Assembly (NCBI GenBank): GCA_021736565.1
Contig: JAIPFO010000134.1
Span: 1 to 8,935 of the forward strand
From: Phycisphaerae bacterium
Lineage (GTDB): Bacteria > Planctomycetota > Phycisphaerae > Sedimentisphaerales > SM23-30
Reading direction: 5' to 3'
DNA: 8,935 bases
Shown here: piece after piece, positions 1 through 5,514 of the stretch
Layout of the letters: every line of letters begins with the position of its first letter
Position numbering within the stretch: position 1 is the first letter of the stretch
Notes under the pieces: generated by a model
Databases searched by the model: none
Told to the model about the DNA's origin: nothing
Seen by the model: the letters and a program-made list of their open reading frames with translations, nothing else
Translations under genes and position numbers: made by a program

Positions 1-1934
1 GCGGTCTTCTCCTGCCAGTCCTCGGGGAATTGATACCGTTTCGATGCCGGAATCGCTGATGGGTTGACATCGGTTAAGACTTTAGACGTCTCCGAATCAC
101 TGCCCTTCGCTATGTTCAATTGTTTCTTGAAAAAGATCAGGTCTTTAAGTTGGCCTTTCTGACGCGTTGCCTGATGATGCCTGGGTTCTATTTCAAGAAC
201 CCGATCAATGATCATGGCGGCCTTTTCATATTCCTGCATACCTCGAAACTCTTTGGCCGACATCATCAGCGAGTTTACCCGTTGTTGCGTATTAGAGTCT
301 ATTTTATTTAGACGCTGCACTTCCATTGCTTCGGCAACTTGCCTTTTTGTCAGGCCAGGTTCCTTTGGCAATCCGCTCGATTGAGCCATGCTATTTGGAT
401 GAGACGATATAATGGTCGGCTCCTGAGCGACCGATTTCAATTCCACCCTGCCTGGTGTCTTATGCGATGTTGCCGGGCGATACTGGTTCCAAACCGCCAT
501 GGGCGTTGGCAAAAAATGCAGGCCCGATATCTTTCGTTCACTGTCGTAAACCAGCATGACATCTACCGGCCCTTTTTCAAATTCACACGTGACCAGGACA
601 ACATCGTAGTTTTGATATTTATCCGGTCGGGCGACAAGTTGTCTCTTAAAGGGCTGGATATTGGCCACGAGAGATTGCCATTTTTCCGCGAGTCTTTTCT
701 CGCCCATCAGCCGGGTCATATTGTCATCAAAGTCCTTGGCGGCTTCTTCGTACTGGCCGGAGGTCAGTAGCTCTACAAATGCCTGCCCCTGCGTTTTCAA
801 TTCCATCTTCGACGGTTGCTTGCTTTCCCGGGCACTGGTCATCGCTACGCAGGCCAGCATAATCATTAGACCTGCCGTGAGCCAGGCACTATTTTTTGTA
901 TTTCTTTTAAAGTTCGCAATCATGGCGATTCTCCTTTTTAGGTGAAATCTTGATTCCAGCATGCCCACCAGGGACGGCAATGGCCGCCGCTGTGAAAAAC
1001 ACTCCAGTAACCGCACAATCGTCTGGCCATATTTTTGTGGCTGTTCGCTATGCAGGGCCGTGAATACCATCGCGTCACATGCTATTTCACGTTCAACACG
1101 CATCCGGTAAAACGCATACCAGAGCAGTGGATTGAACCAGTGGACGATCTGAAGAAGAGTCGTCAGCCATCCCATTTGAATGTCACGACGTTTGAGATGG
1201 GCCAGTTCATGTAGAAAAATATGACGCAATTGCGATGCGTTAAGGCCGGCCAATAACCCTTTGGGTAAAAGTAGCCGGGGATGAATACTGCCGAATAATG
1301 AAGGGCTGTAAACCTGGTCGGTCGCCACCACGACCAGTGGATTCTTCCCCGCAATTCCCATTTGTTCCATACAGTCAGCCAAAAGTTCTAATGCCTGGGG
1401 ATGGGTCACTATTTTTTCCCGTCGAACCTTCAGCCATAAACGTAAATTAGCCGAAAAAATTATCGTCAGAAACACCAGGATTCCACCAAGCCAGACCGCC
1501 GGTAGGACCGTCCAGGCCCGCCAGCGATCATCCTGGACAACCGGTTGATTTGCCCTGACTGAACAGTGTCGGTCCTCCAATGCGATCTCGATGGGCTTAT
1601 CGATGGCGGGGGCAACAGCGAGGGGGGCTATGACGCCGTGTTCTGGAACCAGGTTATTGAAGGTCAGATAACCATCCATGATGGGCGTTTGCGCGCGAAT
1701 TGGGGGCATAGACGGAACCGATGTTAAGTTATAGATGCTTAACCGGCTTTGGGGGACCCATGGCATGATCAGCCGTATTACGACCAGCAGCCATAATCCA
1801 TAATGCCACCGTCCTGCCAATCGCCCACGCAAGCCTGCCTGGATGATGAGAATTAAGCCAATCAGTATGCTCGCCTGCATGGATGTGAGCATCACCCATT
1901 CGAAAATATATCTTATGCTGATCACGCTGTTCAC
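1..1934 (-). CDS. BlaR1-like M56 metallopeptidase with DUF3887-like domain and helical tail (C-terminus beyond window)
   Basis: Membrane zinc metallopeptidase of the M56 (BlaR1/MecR1) family, likely to act with the upstream BlaI-type repressor in signal-dependent proteolysis. The frame is open from a GTG at 1934 to the left edge (644 codons, no stop). An AGGAGAGA site at 1948-1941, 6 nt before the GTG, and an upstream in-frame stop at 1973-1971 fix the start. Hydrophobic segments lie near residues 12-35, 43-60, 143-163 and 351-370. The HELAH zinc motif is at 242-246 and the downstream glutamate in EIACD at 283-287. After the last membrane segment, residues about 382-478 resemble a DUF3887 domain, and about 552-597 look like one TPR-type helical hairpin. 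No penicillin-binding SxxK-type sensor domain is visible, unlike BlaR1. The M56 call is strong, DUF3887 moderate, and the tail uncertain. The plus-strand ORFs here are antisense shadows. Confidence 0.9.
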   Translation of the reverse strand, partial: MNSVISIRYIFEWVMLTSMQASILIGLILIIQAGLRGRLAGRWHYGLWLLVVIRLIMPWVPQSRLSIYNLTSVPSMPPIRAQTPIMDGYLTFNNLVPEHGVIAPLAVAPAIDKPIEIALEDRHCSVRANQPVVQDDRWRAWTVLPAVWLGGILVFLTIIFSANLRLWLKVRREKIVTHPQALELLADCMEQMGIAGKNPLVVVATDQVYSPSLFGSIHPRLLLPKGLLAGLNASQLRHIFLHELAHLKRRDIQMGWLTTLLQIVHWFNPLLWYAFYRMRVEREIACDAMVFTALHSEQPQKYGQTIVRLLECFSQRRPLPSLVGMLESRFHLKRRIAMIANFKRNTKNSAWLTAGLMIMLACVAMTSARESKQPSKMELKTQGQAFVELLTSGQYEEAAKDFDDNMTRLMGEKRLAEKWQSLVANIQPFKRQLVARPDKYQNYDVVLVTCEFEKGPVDVMLVYDSERKISGLHFLPTPMAVWNQYRPATSHKTPGRVELKSVAQEPTIISSHPNSMAQSSGLPKEPGLTKRQVAEAMEVQRLNKIDSNTQQRVNSLMMSAKEFRGMQEYEKAAMIIDRVLEIEPRHHQATRQKGQLKDLIFFKKQLNIAKGSDSETSKVLTDVNPSAIPASKRYQFPEDWQEKT

Positions 1935-1959
1935 GATTGATCTCTCCTGTCGGGCGAGA

Positions 1960-1978
1960 TTAGATGGCGTTCATCTAA
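1960..1978 (-). promoter_or_regulatory. Hairpin just upstream of the M56 ribosome binding site
   Basis: A perfect 7-bp stem (TTAGATG paired with CATCTAA) closes a 5-nt loop. It ends 11 nt upstream of the AGGAGAGA site that precedes the GTG start of the M56 gene. The position would allow an effect on translation or mRNA stability between the repressor and protease genes. No T-run follows it in the direction of transcription, so an intrinsic terminator is unlikely. Function is inferred from position only. Confidence 0.35.
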
Positions 1979-1980
1979 AC

Positions 1981-2082
1981 TTTTCAAAAGTGACTCTCAT
2001 ATTAAAAGTCTATTTTTTGATAAAAATCAGCCCTTAAGGGGTGTAAAATCGGCTTCAAAAATACTCATGGCCTTGGCGTCAA
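1981..2082 (+). repeat. Intergenic ~84-bp repeat, copy A (with ~17-bp insertion)
   Basis: Lies between the repressor gene and the M56 gene and reads opposite to both. It has the exact AAAAATACT box at 2057-2065 and GCGTCAA at 2076-2082, start-to-start spacing 19. The left dyad is represented by ACTTTT-c-AAAAGT around 1979-1991. The left GTC-like box is 95 nt from the right one instead of about 78, which fits a 17-nt insertion in the middle. Confidence 0.6.
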
Positions 2083-2089
2083 ATACTTT

Positions 2090-2461
2090 TCAGGTTCTGT
2101 TTTCCAGTATTTCTTTTAACTCCGCTATGTCTTCAGGCGACAAGGACTCTTCCTCCAGGAACGTTGCCAGTAATGGCTTTATCGCCTTACCACGAATTCG
2201 GTCAATAAGCGACCGGGTCTCGGCCTGAATGCACTCCTGCTCATTCAATAGGGGGTAATAATTGTACTGCCGTCCATCTTTCTCGAATCCCACCGCGTTT
2301 TTACTGACCAGCCGGTTGATCAGGGTGCGTATCGTCTTGGGCTGCCAGTTTCGTTTACCTTCCAGTATCGCCACGATCGCATTAGAACTCTGGGGTGATT
2401 TTCCCCACAAGACCTTCATGACTTCCCATTCTGCTTCGGATATGCCAGGTTTTTTATGCAT
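2090..2461 (-). CDS. BlaI/MecI/CopY-family transcriptional repressor
   Basis: Winged-helix repressor of 123 residues, the usual size for the BlaI/MecI family. The N-terminus begins with the family pattern ISEAEWEVMKVLW. The recognition-helix region is WQPKTIRTLINRLVSK (about residues 39-54), followed by the wing segment GRQYNYYPLL. The C-terminal part (about 77-123), with LSPEDIAELKEIL near the end, matches the dimerisation region, where family members are cleaved during induction. It precedes the M56 protease gene by 155 bp on the same strand, the classical arrangement of a repressor with its antirepressor protease. A BlaI-type operator lies in its own promoter, so autoregulation is likely. 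The ribosome site is weak (AGGCG, about 9 nt upstream of the ATG). The regulated process cannot be read from the sequence; the family also controls genes unrelated to beta-lactams. Confidence 0.93.
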   Translation of the reverse strand: MHKKPGISEAEWEVMKVLWGKSPQSSNAIVAILEGKRNWQPKTIRTLINRLVSKNAVGFEKDGRQYNYYPLLNEQECIQAETRSLIDRIRGKAIKPLLATFLEEESLSPEDIAELKEILENRT

Positions 2462-2494
2462 AGAGGGTTACGCCTAAAATCAATATGGATTTCC

Positions 2495-2577
2495 ACGTCA
2501 AAGGTTATTTCTCATCGTTAAGACCAGCAAGTTAAGCTCCGGGAAACCGCCGTCAAAACACGATGAAGCTGGCGGTT
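2495..2577 (+). repeat. Intergenic ~84-bp repeat, copy J (divergent)
   Basis: A divergent copy in the leader of the repressor gene, opposite to transcription. ACGTC at 2495-2499 with CAAAGGTTATTTC forms the left dyad. The AAAAC box is near 2555-2559, and GCGG at 2572 takes the place of GCGTC, 77 nt from the left box. It is recognised mainly by spacing, so the assignment is moderate. Confidence 0.4.
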
Positions 2578-2579
2578 TC
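2543..2579 (-). other. GC-rich hairpin in the repressor 5' leader
   Basis: A perfect 9-bp inverted repeat, GAAACCGCC at 2543-2551 and GGCGGTTTC at 2571-2579, with a 19-nt loop. It lies in the roughly 210-nt leader predicted between the promoter and the repressor ATG. No T-tract follows on the minus strand, so it is not a typical intrinsic terminator; a leader RNA structure or protein-binding dyad is possible. Confidence 0.4.
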
Positions 2580-2681
2580 ATAAGGGCATTGGCCTTACTG
2601 GCGTTGACAGTTGTTCGTTGATAGTTTCTGTTAAGATGATCTGCCATTTACAATGCGTTACGCAAGTGCTTTATCTCTTTA

Positions 2682-2709
2682 ATTATTACACATGTAATCC
2701 ATTTGTCAA
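2682..2709 (-). promoter_or_regulatory. Sigma70-like promoter of the BlaI-M56 unit
   Basis: On the minus strand, a perfect -35 box TTGACA (2709-2704) is followed after 16 nt by AATAAT (2687-2682), five of six matches to the -10 consensus. Transcription would start near 2675, giving a leader of about 210 nt before the repressor ATG at 2461. The spacer contains the operator described separately, so repressor binding would block polymerase directly. Read by eye; not experimentally supported. Confidence 0.65.
2685..2698. promoter_or_regulatory. BlaI/MecI-type operator
   Basis: ATTACA-CA-TGTAAT: two perfect inverted 6-bp arms with a 2-bp centre, containing the TACA-N2-TGTA core known for BlaI/MecI operators. 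It occupies the promoter spacer and overlaps the -10 box of the repressor gene. The match of operator type, position and neighbouring BlaI-family gene makes autoregulation very likely. No second equally good site was found; TTTACAATG around 2647-2655 holds only one half. Confidence 0.75.
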
Positions 2710-2759
2710 ATTAATTCGCTATTTTTTTTTATCGGTTACATCATGATCCAATGGATTCC

Positions 2760-2914
2760 CATGGCAAAATGGTTTTACGTATTTCAGATCGTCCTTTAAA
2801 ATGCGGAATTTGGGCGACAAAAATACTGAGGACGTTGATGTCAATTTGGACGTGTAACGACGTTAATTAAACACTCAAAGCAACACGCCACAATACTTTT
2901 GACCCGGGTGTTAT
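2760..2914 (+). repeat. Intergenic ~84-bp repeat, overlapping tandem pair B and K
   Basis: Copy B runs from about 2760 to 2844, with the AAAATGGTTTTACGTAT dyad on the left, AAAAATACT at 2819-2827 and ATGTCAA at 2838-2844 (spacing 19). Copy K shares B's right box and continues to about 2914, with CACAATACT at 2889-2897 and GTGTT at 2908-2912, again 19 apart. The two right boxes are 70 nt apart. The pair aligns by eye over about 100 bp with the pair at 3772-3926, which has the same 70-nt offset. Confidence 0.6.
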
Positions 2915-3020
2915 TTTTTTTTACATATTTTTAAAGTTCTTCTTTATTTCTCACCGAAATTCTATTATAACCCCTTCTTGAGAAACAGAGTGGAGGCTTG
3001 TTATCAGTGACCAGAATTGA

Positions 3021-3105
3021 GGTCCTGCTGACGACATGAGTACCTTGTTTAAAGAATTTGTGTTAATTAGACCGAAAATGGGATGGTGGTCTTTGACGAT
3101 GTCTT
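3021..3105 (+). repeat. Possible additional repeat copy (very divergent)
   Basis: Between the B/K pair and copy C, GTC-type boxes near 3021 and 3099 are 78 nt apart. A partial match to the CGAC-GTA-CT left half is seen at about 3032-3045, and GAAAATGGGATGGTG resembles the right half. The AAAAATACT box is not recognisable. It is listed because it would make the cluster nearly continuous, but chance similarity cannot be excluded. Confidence 0.2.
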
Positions 3106-3125
3106 TGGGAATAAGTTGGACTTCT

Positions 3126-3210
3126 GAATCAAAAGTAGTTTTTCCTATTCTTAATCAGGCCTTAAAATGCGGCGACCGGATGCTAAAAATACTGATCACC
3201 CGGGCGTCAA
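3126..3210 (+). repeat. Intergenic ~84-bp repeat, copy C
   Basis: It begins with the dyad CAAAAGTAGTTTTTC (about 3130-3144), has AAAAATACT at 3185-3193 and ends with GCGTCAA at 3204-3210, spacing 19. The outer boxes are 78 nt apart. It ends 31 bp before the start of the amidase-like gene and creates a spurious in-frame N-terminal extension of that gene. Confidence 0.65.
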
Positions 3211-3241
3211 GTTTTTGATTTTAGTGGAACAGGATGTTTTT

Positions 3242-3760
3242 ATGCTCAATCAAGGAAGATTGATAAAAGTAATGCTACTTCTTATGATGGCGATGACAGC
3301 TGGGGCCTTGATCTTATTTGCCCTGGAAGGACAACCCATCAAGCCCACGGCATTTAGTCTTTCAAGTCAGAACCGAATGCCCGAGATTCGTAAAATACTG
3401 GGAATTCAGCACGGTGTTAAATTGGGACCGTGGCGTGATGTCGAAATTACCTATGACGCCAACGAGGGCCAGTTGACCCCCACCGGACGCTTAAACGGAA
3501 GTTTTTCCTCCCAATATCATCTCGTGATCAATAGTGCGACAATCAACGGACAAGGCCCGATCTTTGCCTCGCAAAAATGGAGCCTTCAAAGTCCTTGTCA
3601 TATTCCGGACTATTCAGCTGCGACCCGCCAGACCATTCGAATCTGTGTTATCAAAACTCCCGATTCACAAAACGGTACGTCCAGGCAGGCCCGTTTACTC
3701 GATAGCCTGTTAACTTACTTGGTCAAACATTTCCAGGTTGACGTGATACCGCCCCGCTAG
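3242..3760 (+). CDS. Membrane-anchored degenerate amidase/PGRP-like protein
   Basis: Protein of 172 residues with a short N-terminus and one hydrophobic segment (about 10-28), so probably anchored in the inner membrane with the rest outside the cytoplasm. The soluble part follows the order of conserved segments in N-acetylmuramoyl-L-alanine amidase/peptidoglycan-recognition domains: W64 and the strand ending ITYDA (69-73), YHLVI (92-96), a W113...H120 segment, TIRICVI (131-137) and a final helix (about 149-165). The first zinc-binding His, normally in an HHS/HCS context, is replaced by Thr in TYD. The protein stops before the region that carries the other two ligands in T7-lysozyme-like enzymes. 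Hydrolase activity is therefore doubtful; binding of peptidoglycan or a peptide is possible. The start at 3242 is supported by AGGA 7 nt upstream; the longer reading from 3167 begins inside repeat C. The family call is moderate. Confidence 0.55.
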   Translation: MLNQGRLIKVMLLLMMAMTAGALILFALEGQPIKPTAFSLSSQNRMPEIRKILGIQHGVKLGPWRDVEITYDANEGQLTPTGRLNGSFSSQYHLVINSATINGQGPIFASQKWSLQSPCHIPDYSAATRQTIRICVIKTPDSQNGTSRQARLLDSLLTYLVKHFQVDVIPPR

Positions 3761-3771
3761 TAGCGATTCCC

Positions 3772-3926
3772 ACCTCAAAAGATGATTTGCATCGTTCAAT
3801 TCATCTTTTGAAAGACAAAAAAACGGTTTCAAAAATACTTATAACCCAGGTGTCAATGTTGACATGTGAAAACGTCAATTGAAAGTCTACGTCGACACCT
3901 CAAAAAATATTTGAGGCCGGCAGTAT
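3772..3926 (+). repeat. Intergenic ~84-bp repeat, overlapping tandem pair D and D2
   Basis: Copy D begins at about 3772 with CTCAAAAGATGATTTG, has AAAAATACT at 3831-3839 and GTGTCAA at 3850-3856 (spacing 19; outer boxes 78 nt apart). A second unit continues through ACGTCAATTG to GCAGTATTT around 3920-3928, 70 nt after D's right box. It contains a perfect 7-bp hairpin, CCTCAAA with TTTGAGG, at 3898-3916. Copy D aligns by eye with the copy at 4224-4308 with many identities, including a shared ATCTTTT and TTCAAAA. Confidence 0.65.
3775..3811 (+). terminator. Hairpin after the amidase-like gene, possible terminator
   Basis: A perfect 11-bp stem, TCAAAAGATGA at 3775-3785 paired with TCATCTTTTGA at 3801-3811, with a 15-nt loop, starting 15 bp after the stop codon of the amidase-like gene. 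It is AT-rich and has no T-run after it, so it may be a weak terminator or an mRNA-stabilising structure. It also forms the left half of repeat D, so it may simply be part of the repeat. Confidence 0.4.
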
Positions 3927-4223
3927 TTGTAAGTCGTTTTATTTAAGTGACTTATGGTTTTTGACTTCCTCTTTTTATGGTTTTGAACTTTTTTTTGTGG
4001 TCAATGTCCCAAAATTGCTTGTAGAATAGTAACTGTTGCGATAAAATATCTGCGGCCTCAAGCATAGACTTGATTGAGTGATGTGCGAAATCATCCCCTG
4101 AGCAAAATGGGTGGTAACTATTATTTTGCTATAATTTCTATTTATTTATTATTTATTATTATATTTTCTCACTTTTACCTACCCGTTTACATGCCCTTTT
4201 AGGATTTGCTAATTTTGACAGCT
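3927..4223. other. AT-rich intergenic stretch without a recognisable gene
   Basis: Between two repeat copies and upstream of the kinase gene. It holds a TAAGTC/GACTTA inverted repeat near 3930-3954, a TAGAAT element at 4022-4027 that could be a -10 box but lacks a good -35, the hairpin at 4101-4130, and a T/A-rich run from about 4131 to 4168. No ORF with coding character and no known RNA family was recognised. Confidence 0.5.
4101..4130 (+). terminator. Hairpin followed by T-rich run, terminator-like
   Basis: A perfect 8-bp stem, AGCAAAAT with ATTTTGCT, and a 14-nt loop, followed by ATAATTTCTATTTATTTATT. The T-rich tail is compatible with weak intrinsic termination on the plus strand. It lies 340 bp after the amidase-like gene, with no gene in between, so it would end either a long 3' UTR or an unannotated small transcript. 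Confidence 0.3.
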
Positions 4224-4308
4224 GCGTCAGAAGTCAATTTACGTATCTAAAAACATCTTTTAAGATACCAAAAATCGACTTCAAAAGTACGAATGTCTCT
4301 GGCGTCAA
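4224..4308 (+). repeat. Intergenic ~84-bp repeat, copy E
   Basis: GCGTC at 4224-4228 begins the left part, with the dyad CAGAAGTCAATTTACG and then CGTATCTAAAA. The right part has AAAAGTACG at 4283-4291 and GCGTCAA at 4302-4308, spacing 19, outer boxes 78 nt apart. With about 10 bp of flank it aligns by eye with the copy at 6496-6578 over about 97 bp, both preceded by TTGAC. Confidence 0.65.
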
Positions 4309-4483
4309 ATTTATTCCGCTCATTGATTCAGTTCACTTCTTCTGAGGCCGATAGTTACTGTATAGCTTTGGTTATGCCAAATTGCTATAGCCTGTTGCCC
4401 CTGTGTGCAATAGATTCAAAACATTCTGGATTTATAATCCATTATGGGAATGTACGTCCTTTTTTCTGGGAGAAGAAATTTCA

Positions 4484-5380
4484 GTGCTAAACGCCATGAG
4501 TTCACCGCAATTTGGGTTAGATACCAGCTCTCTACCGCAGTATGACGGTTATGAGACCATCAAAAAGCTTGGTATCGGTGCCGCCAGTACGATTTATGAA
4601 GTACGTAATCAGACCACCGGCGAGATCAGGGCTCTCAAGCATGTCATTCGAAAAGACGGCGAAGATAAGCGAATGATCGAGCAGGTCGAAAACGAATTTG
4701 AGATCGCTCGAAAAGTTGACCACCCCTATATCCGTAAAGTGTACGAAATAAAAAAAGTTAAACGTCGGTTGCAAGCGCGCGAAGTATTCATGCTCATGGA
4801 TTATTGCCCTGGCATTTCCCTGGAGCAAAGCCCCAGTCGTTCGCTGGTCGATCTTTTATTGATCTTCCGTATGGTTGCCGACGGCATTAACGGGATGCAC
4901 TCCGTTGGGCTGCTCCATTGCGATATGAAGCCGAATAATGTCATTATTGCCGAAAATGGCGGGATTTGCGTTATTGATCTGGGCCAGAGTTGTCCAGTGG
5001 GCACGGTTAAACAGCGAATTCAAGGCACGCCTGACTATATCGCTCCCGAACAGGTTAAGCGAAAACCCCTGAGCCGACGTACGGATGTTTTCAACCTGGG
5101 GGCTACGATTTACTGGGCGCTGACCGGTAAAAATATTCCCACCATGATCCCAAAAAAATCCGATCGGGTCGAGCTTGTTTCTTCCGGAACTGTGGACCGT
5201 CCGGTCCCGCCTCATGTCTTGAAGCCTCAAATTCCCGCCGGTATTTCGAATCTCATTATGGAGTGCGTCAGCAAAACGCCCGCCAATCGACCTGCTGATA
5301 TGCCGACTTTAATTTCTCGCCTTGATTTATTGATTCATATGCTTGCGGGCGGAAAATTTATGGGAAATTCAGACAAATAG
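4484..5380 (+). CDS. Soluble Hanks-type serine/threonine protein kinase (non-RD)
   Basis: Single-domain protein kinase of 298 residues, predicted cytoplasmic: no membrane segment or C-terminal sensor domain. Numbering is from the GTG at 4484, chosen because GGGAGAAG lies 8 nt upstream; an ATG at 4496 is the alternative. Kinase motifs in order: glycine-rich loop LGIGAAS with G30 and G32, ATP-binding Lys in ALK (K52), helix-C Glu (E71), catalytic loop HCDMKPNN (D147, K149, N152), metal-binding DLG (165-167), GTPDYIAPE ending at 189, D201 in DVFNLG, and the conserved Arg in NRP (R269). All catalytic residues are present, so activity is expected. The usual HRD arginine is Cys, which makes it a non-RD kinase, often less dependent on activation-loop phosphorylation. 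The phosphoesterase gene follows 117 bp downstream on the same strand and may counteract it. Substrate unknown. Confidence 0.93.
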   Translation: MLNAMSSPQFGLDTSSLPQYDGYETIKKLGIGAASTIYEVRNQTTGEIRALKHVIRKDGEDKRMIEQVENEFEIARKVDHPYIRKVYEIKKVKRRLQAREVFMLMDYCPGISLEQSPSRSLVDLLLIFRMVADGINGMHSVGLLHCDMKPNNVIIAENGGICVIDLGQSCPVGTVKQRIQGTPDYIAPEQVKRKPLSRRTDVFNLGATIYWALTGKNIPTMIPKKSDRVELVSSGTVDRPVPPHVLKPQIPAGISNLIMECVSKTPANRPADMPTLISRLDLLIHMLAGGKFMGNSDK

Positions 5381-5428
5381 GCTAACAGGCCGTTTTTGGT
5401 CTCAATGACGGTTATAATCCAGACTTTC

Positions 5429-5514
5429 GCGTCAAAAGGTGTTATTCGCATTTAAAAGCGTCTTTCTAAATGGGAGTAGCAGGTTCCAGAAAGACTTATG
5501 ACGCTGGACGCCAA
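5429..5514 (+). repeat. Intergenic ~84-bp repeat, copy F (overlaps the next gene start)
   Basis: GCGTC at 5429-5433, AAAAGGTGTTATTCG dyad, CATTTAAAA, then GAAAGACTT at 5489-5497 in the place of AAAAATACT and ACGCCAA at 5508-5514 in the place of GCGTCAA (spacing 19, outer boxes 79 apart). The right end lies within the first six codons of the phosphoesterase gene, so the repeat supplies its start codon. Confidence 0.5.

Larger units (their letters stand above)
2462..3241. other. 780-bp divergent intergenic region: repressor promoter plus repeat cluster
   Basis: No convincing gene is present. The left part holds the leader of the repressor gene, with one repeat copy and a GC-rich hairpin, and its promoter and operator at 2682-2709. 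From about 2760 to 3210 the region is largely made of repeat copies: an overlapping pair, a doubtful one and a clear one. A run of nine or ten Ts lies near 2721-2730 and another near 2913-2921. Short ORFs here lack homologous character and overlap repeats. No clear plus-strand promoter for the gene at 3242 was found. Confidence 0.6.

Noticed and set aside
339..945. Plus-strand ORFs of 143 and 94 codons
   Set aside because: They are antisense to the continuous M56 reading frame, which has strong family motifs and a ribosome site; the plus-strand translations show no family pattern.
2604..2633. TTGACA on the plus strand as a promoter for rightward transcription
   Set aside because: The nearest -10-like sequence (TAAGAT) is about 22 nt away, too far, and no plus-strand gene follows for over 600 bp.
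3007..3218. A 10-codon GTG ORF after a good GGAGG site (2992-2996), with its stop overlapping the ATG of a 60-codon ORF (3036-3218)
   Set aside because: The longer ORF runs through repeat copy C and has no recognisable family character. The arrangement can arise by chance in this AT-rich region.
3167..3241. N-terminal extension of the amidase-like protein from the ATG at 3167
   Set aside because: These 25 codons are read through the right half of repeat C. The ATG at 3242 has a suitable ribosome site and gives a normal membrane anchor.
2760..3926. CRISPR-like array of repeats with 70-78 nt spacing
   Set aside because: The boxes are short and imperfect, and the sequence between them is itself similar from copy to copy, so there are no unique spacers. 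No cas genes are present.
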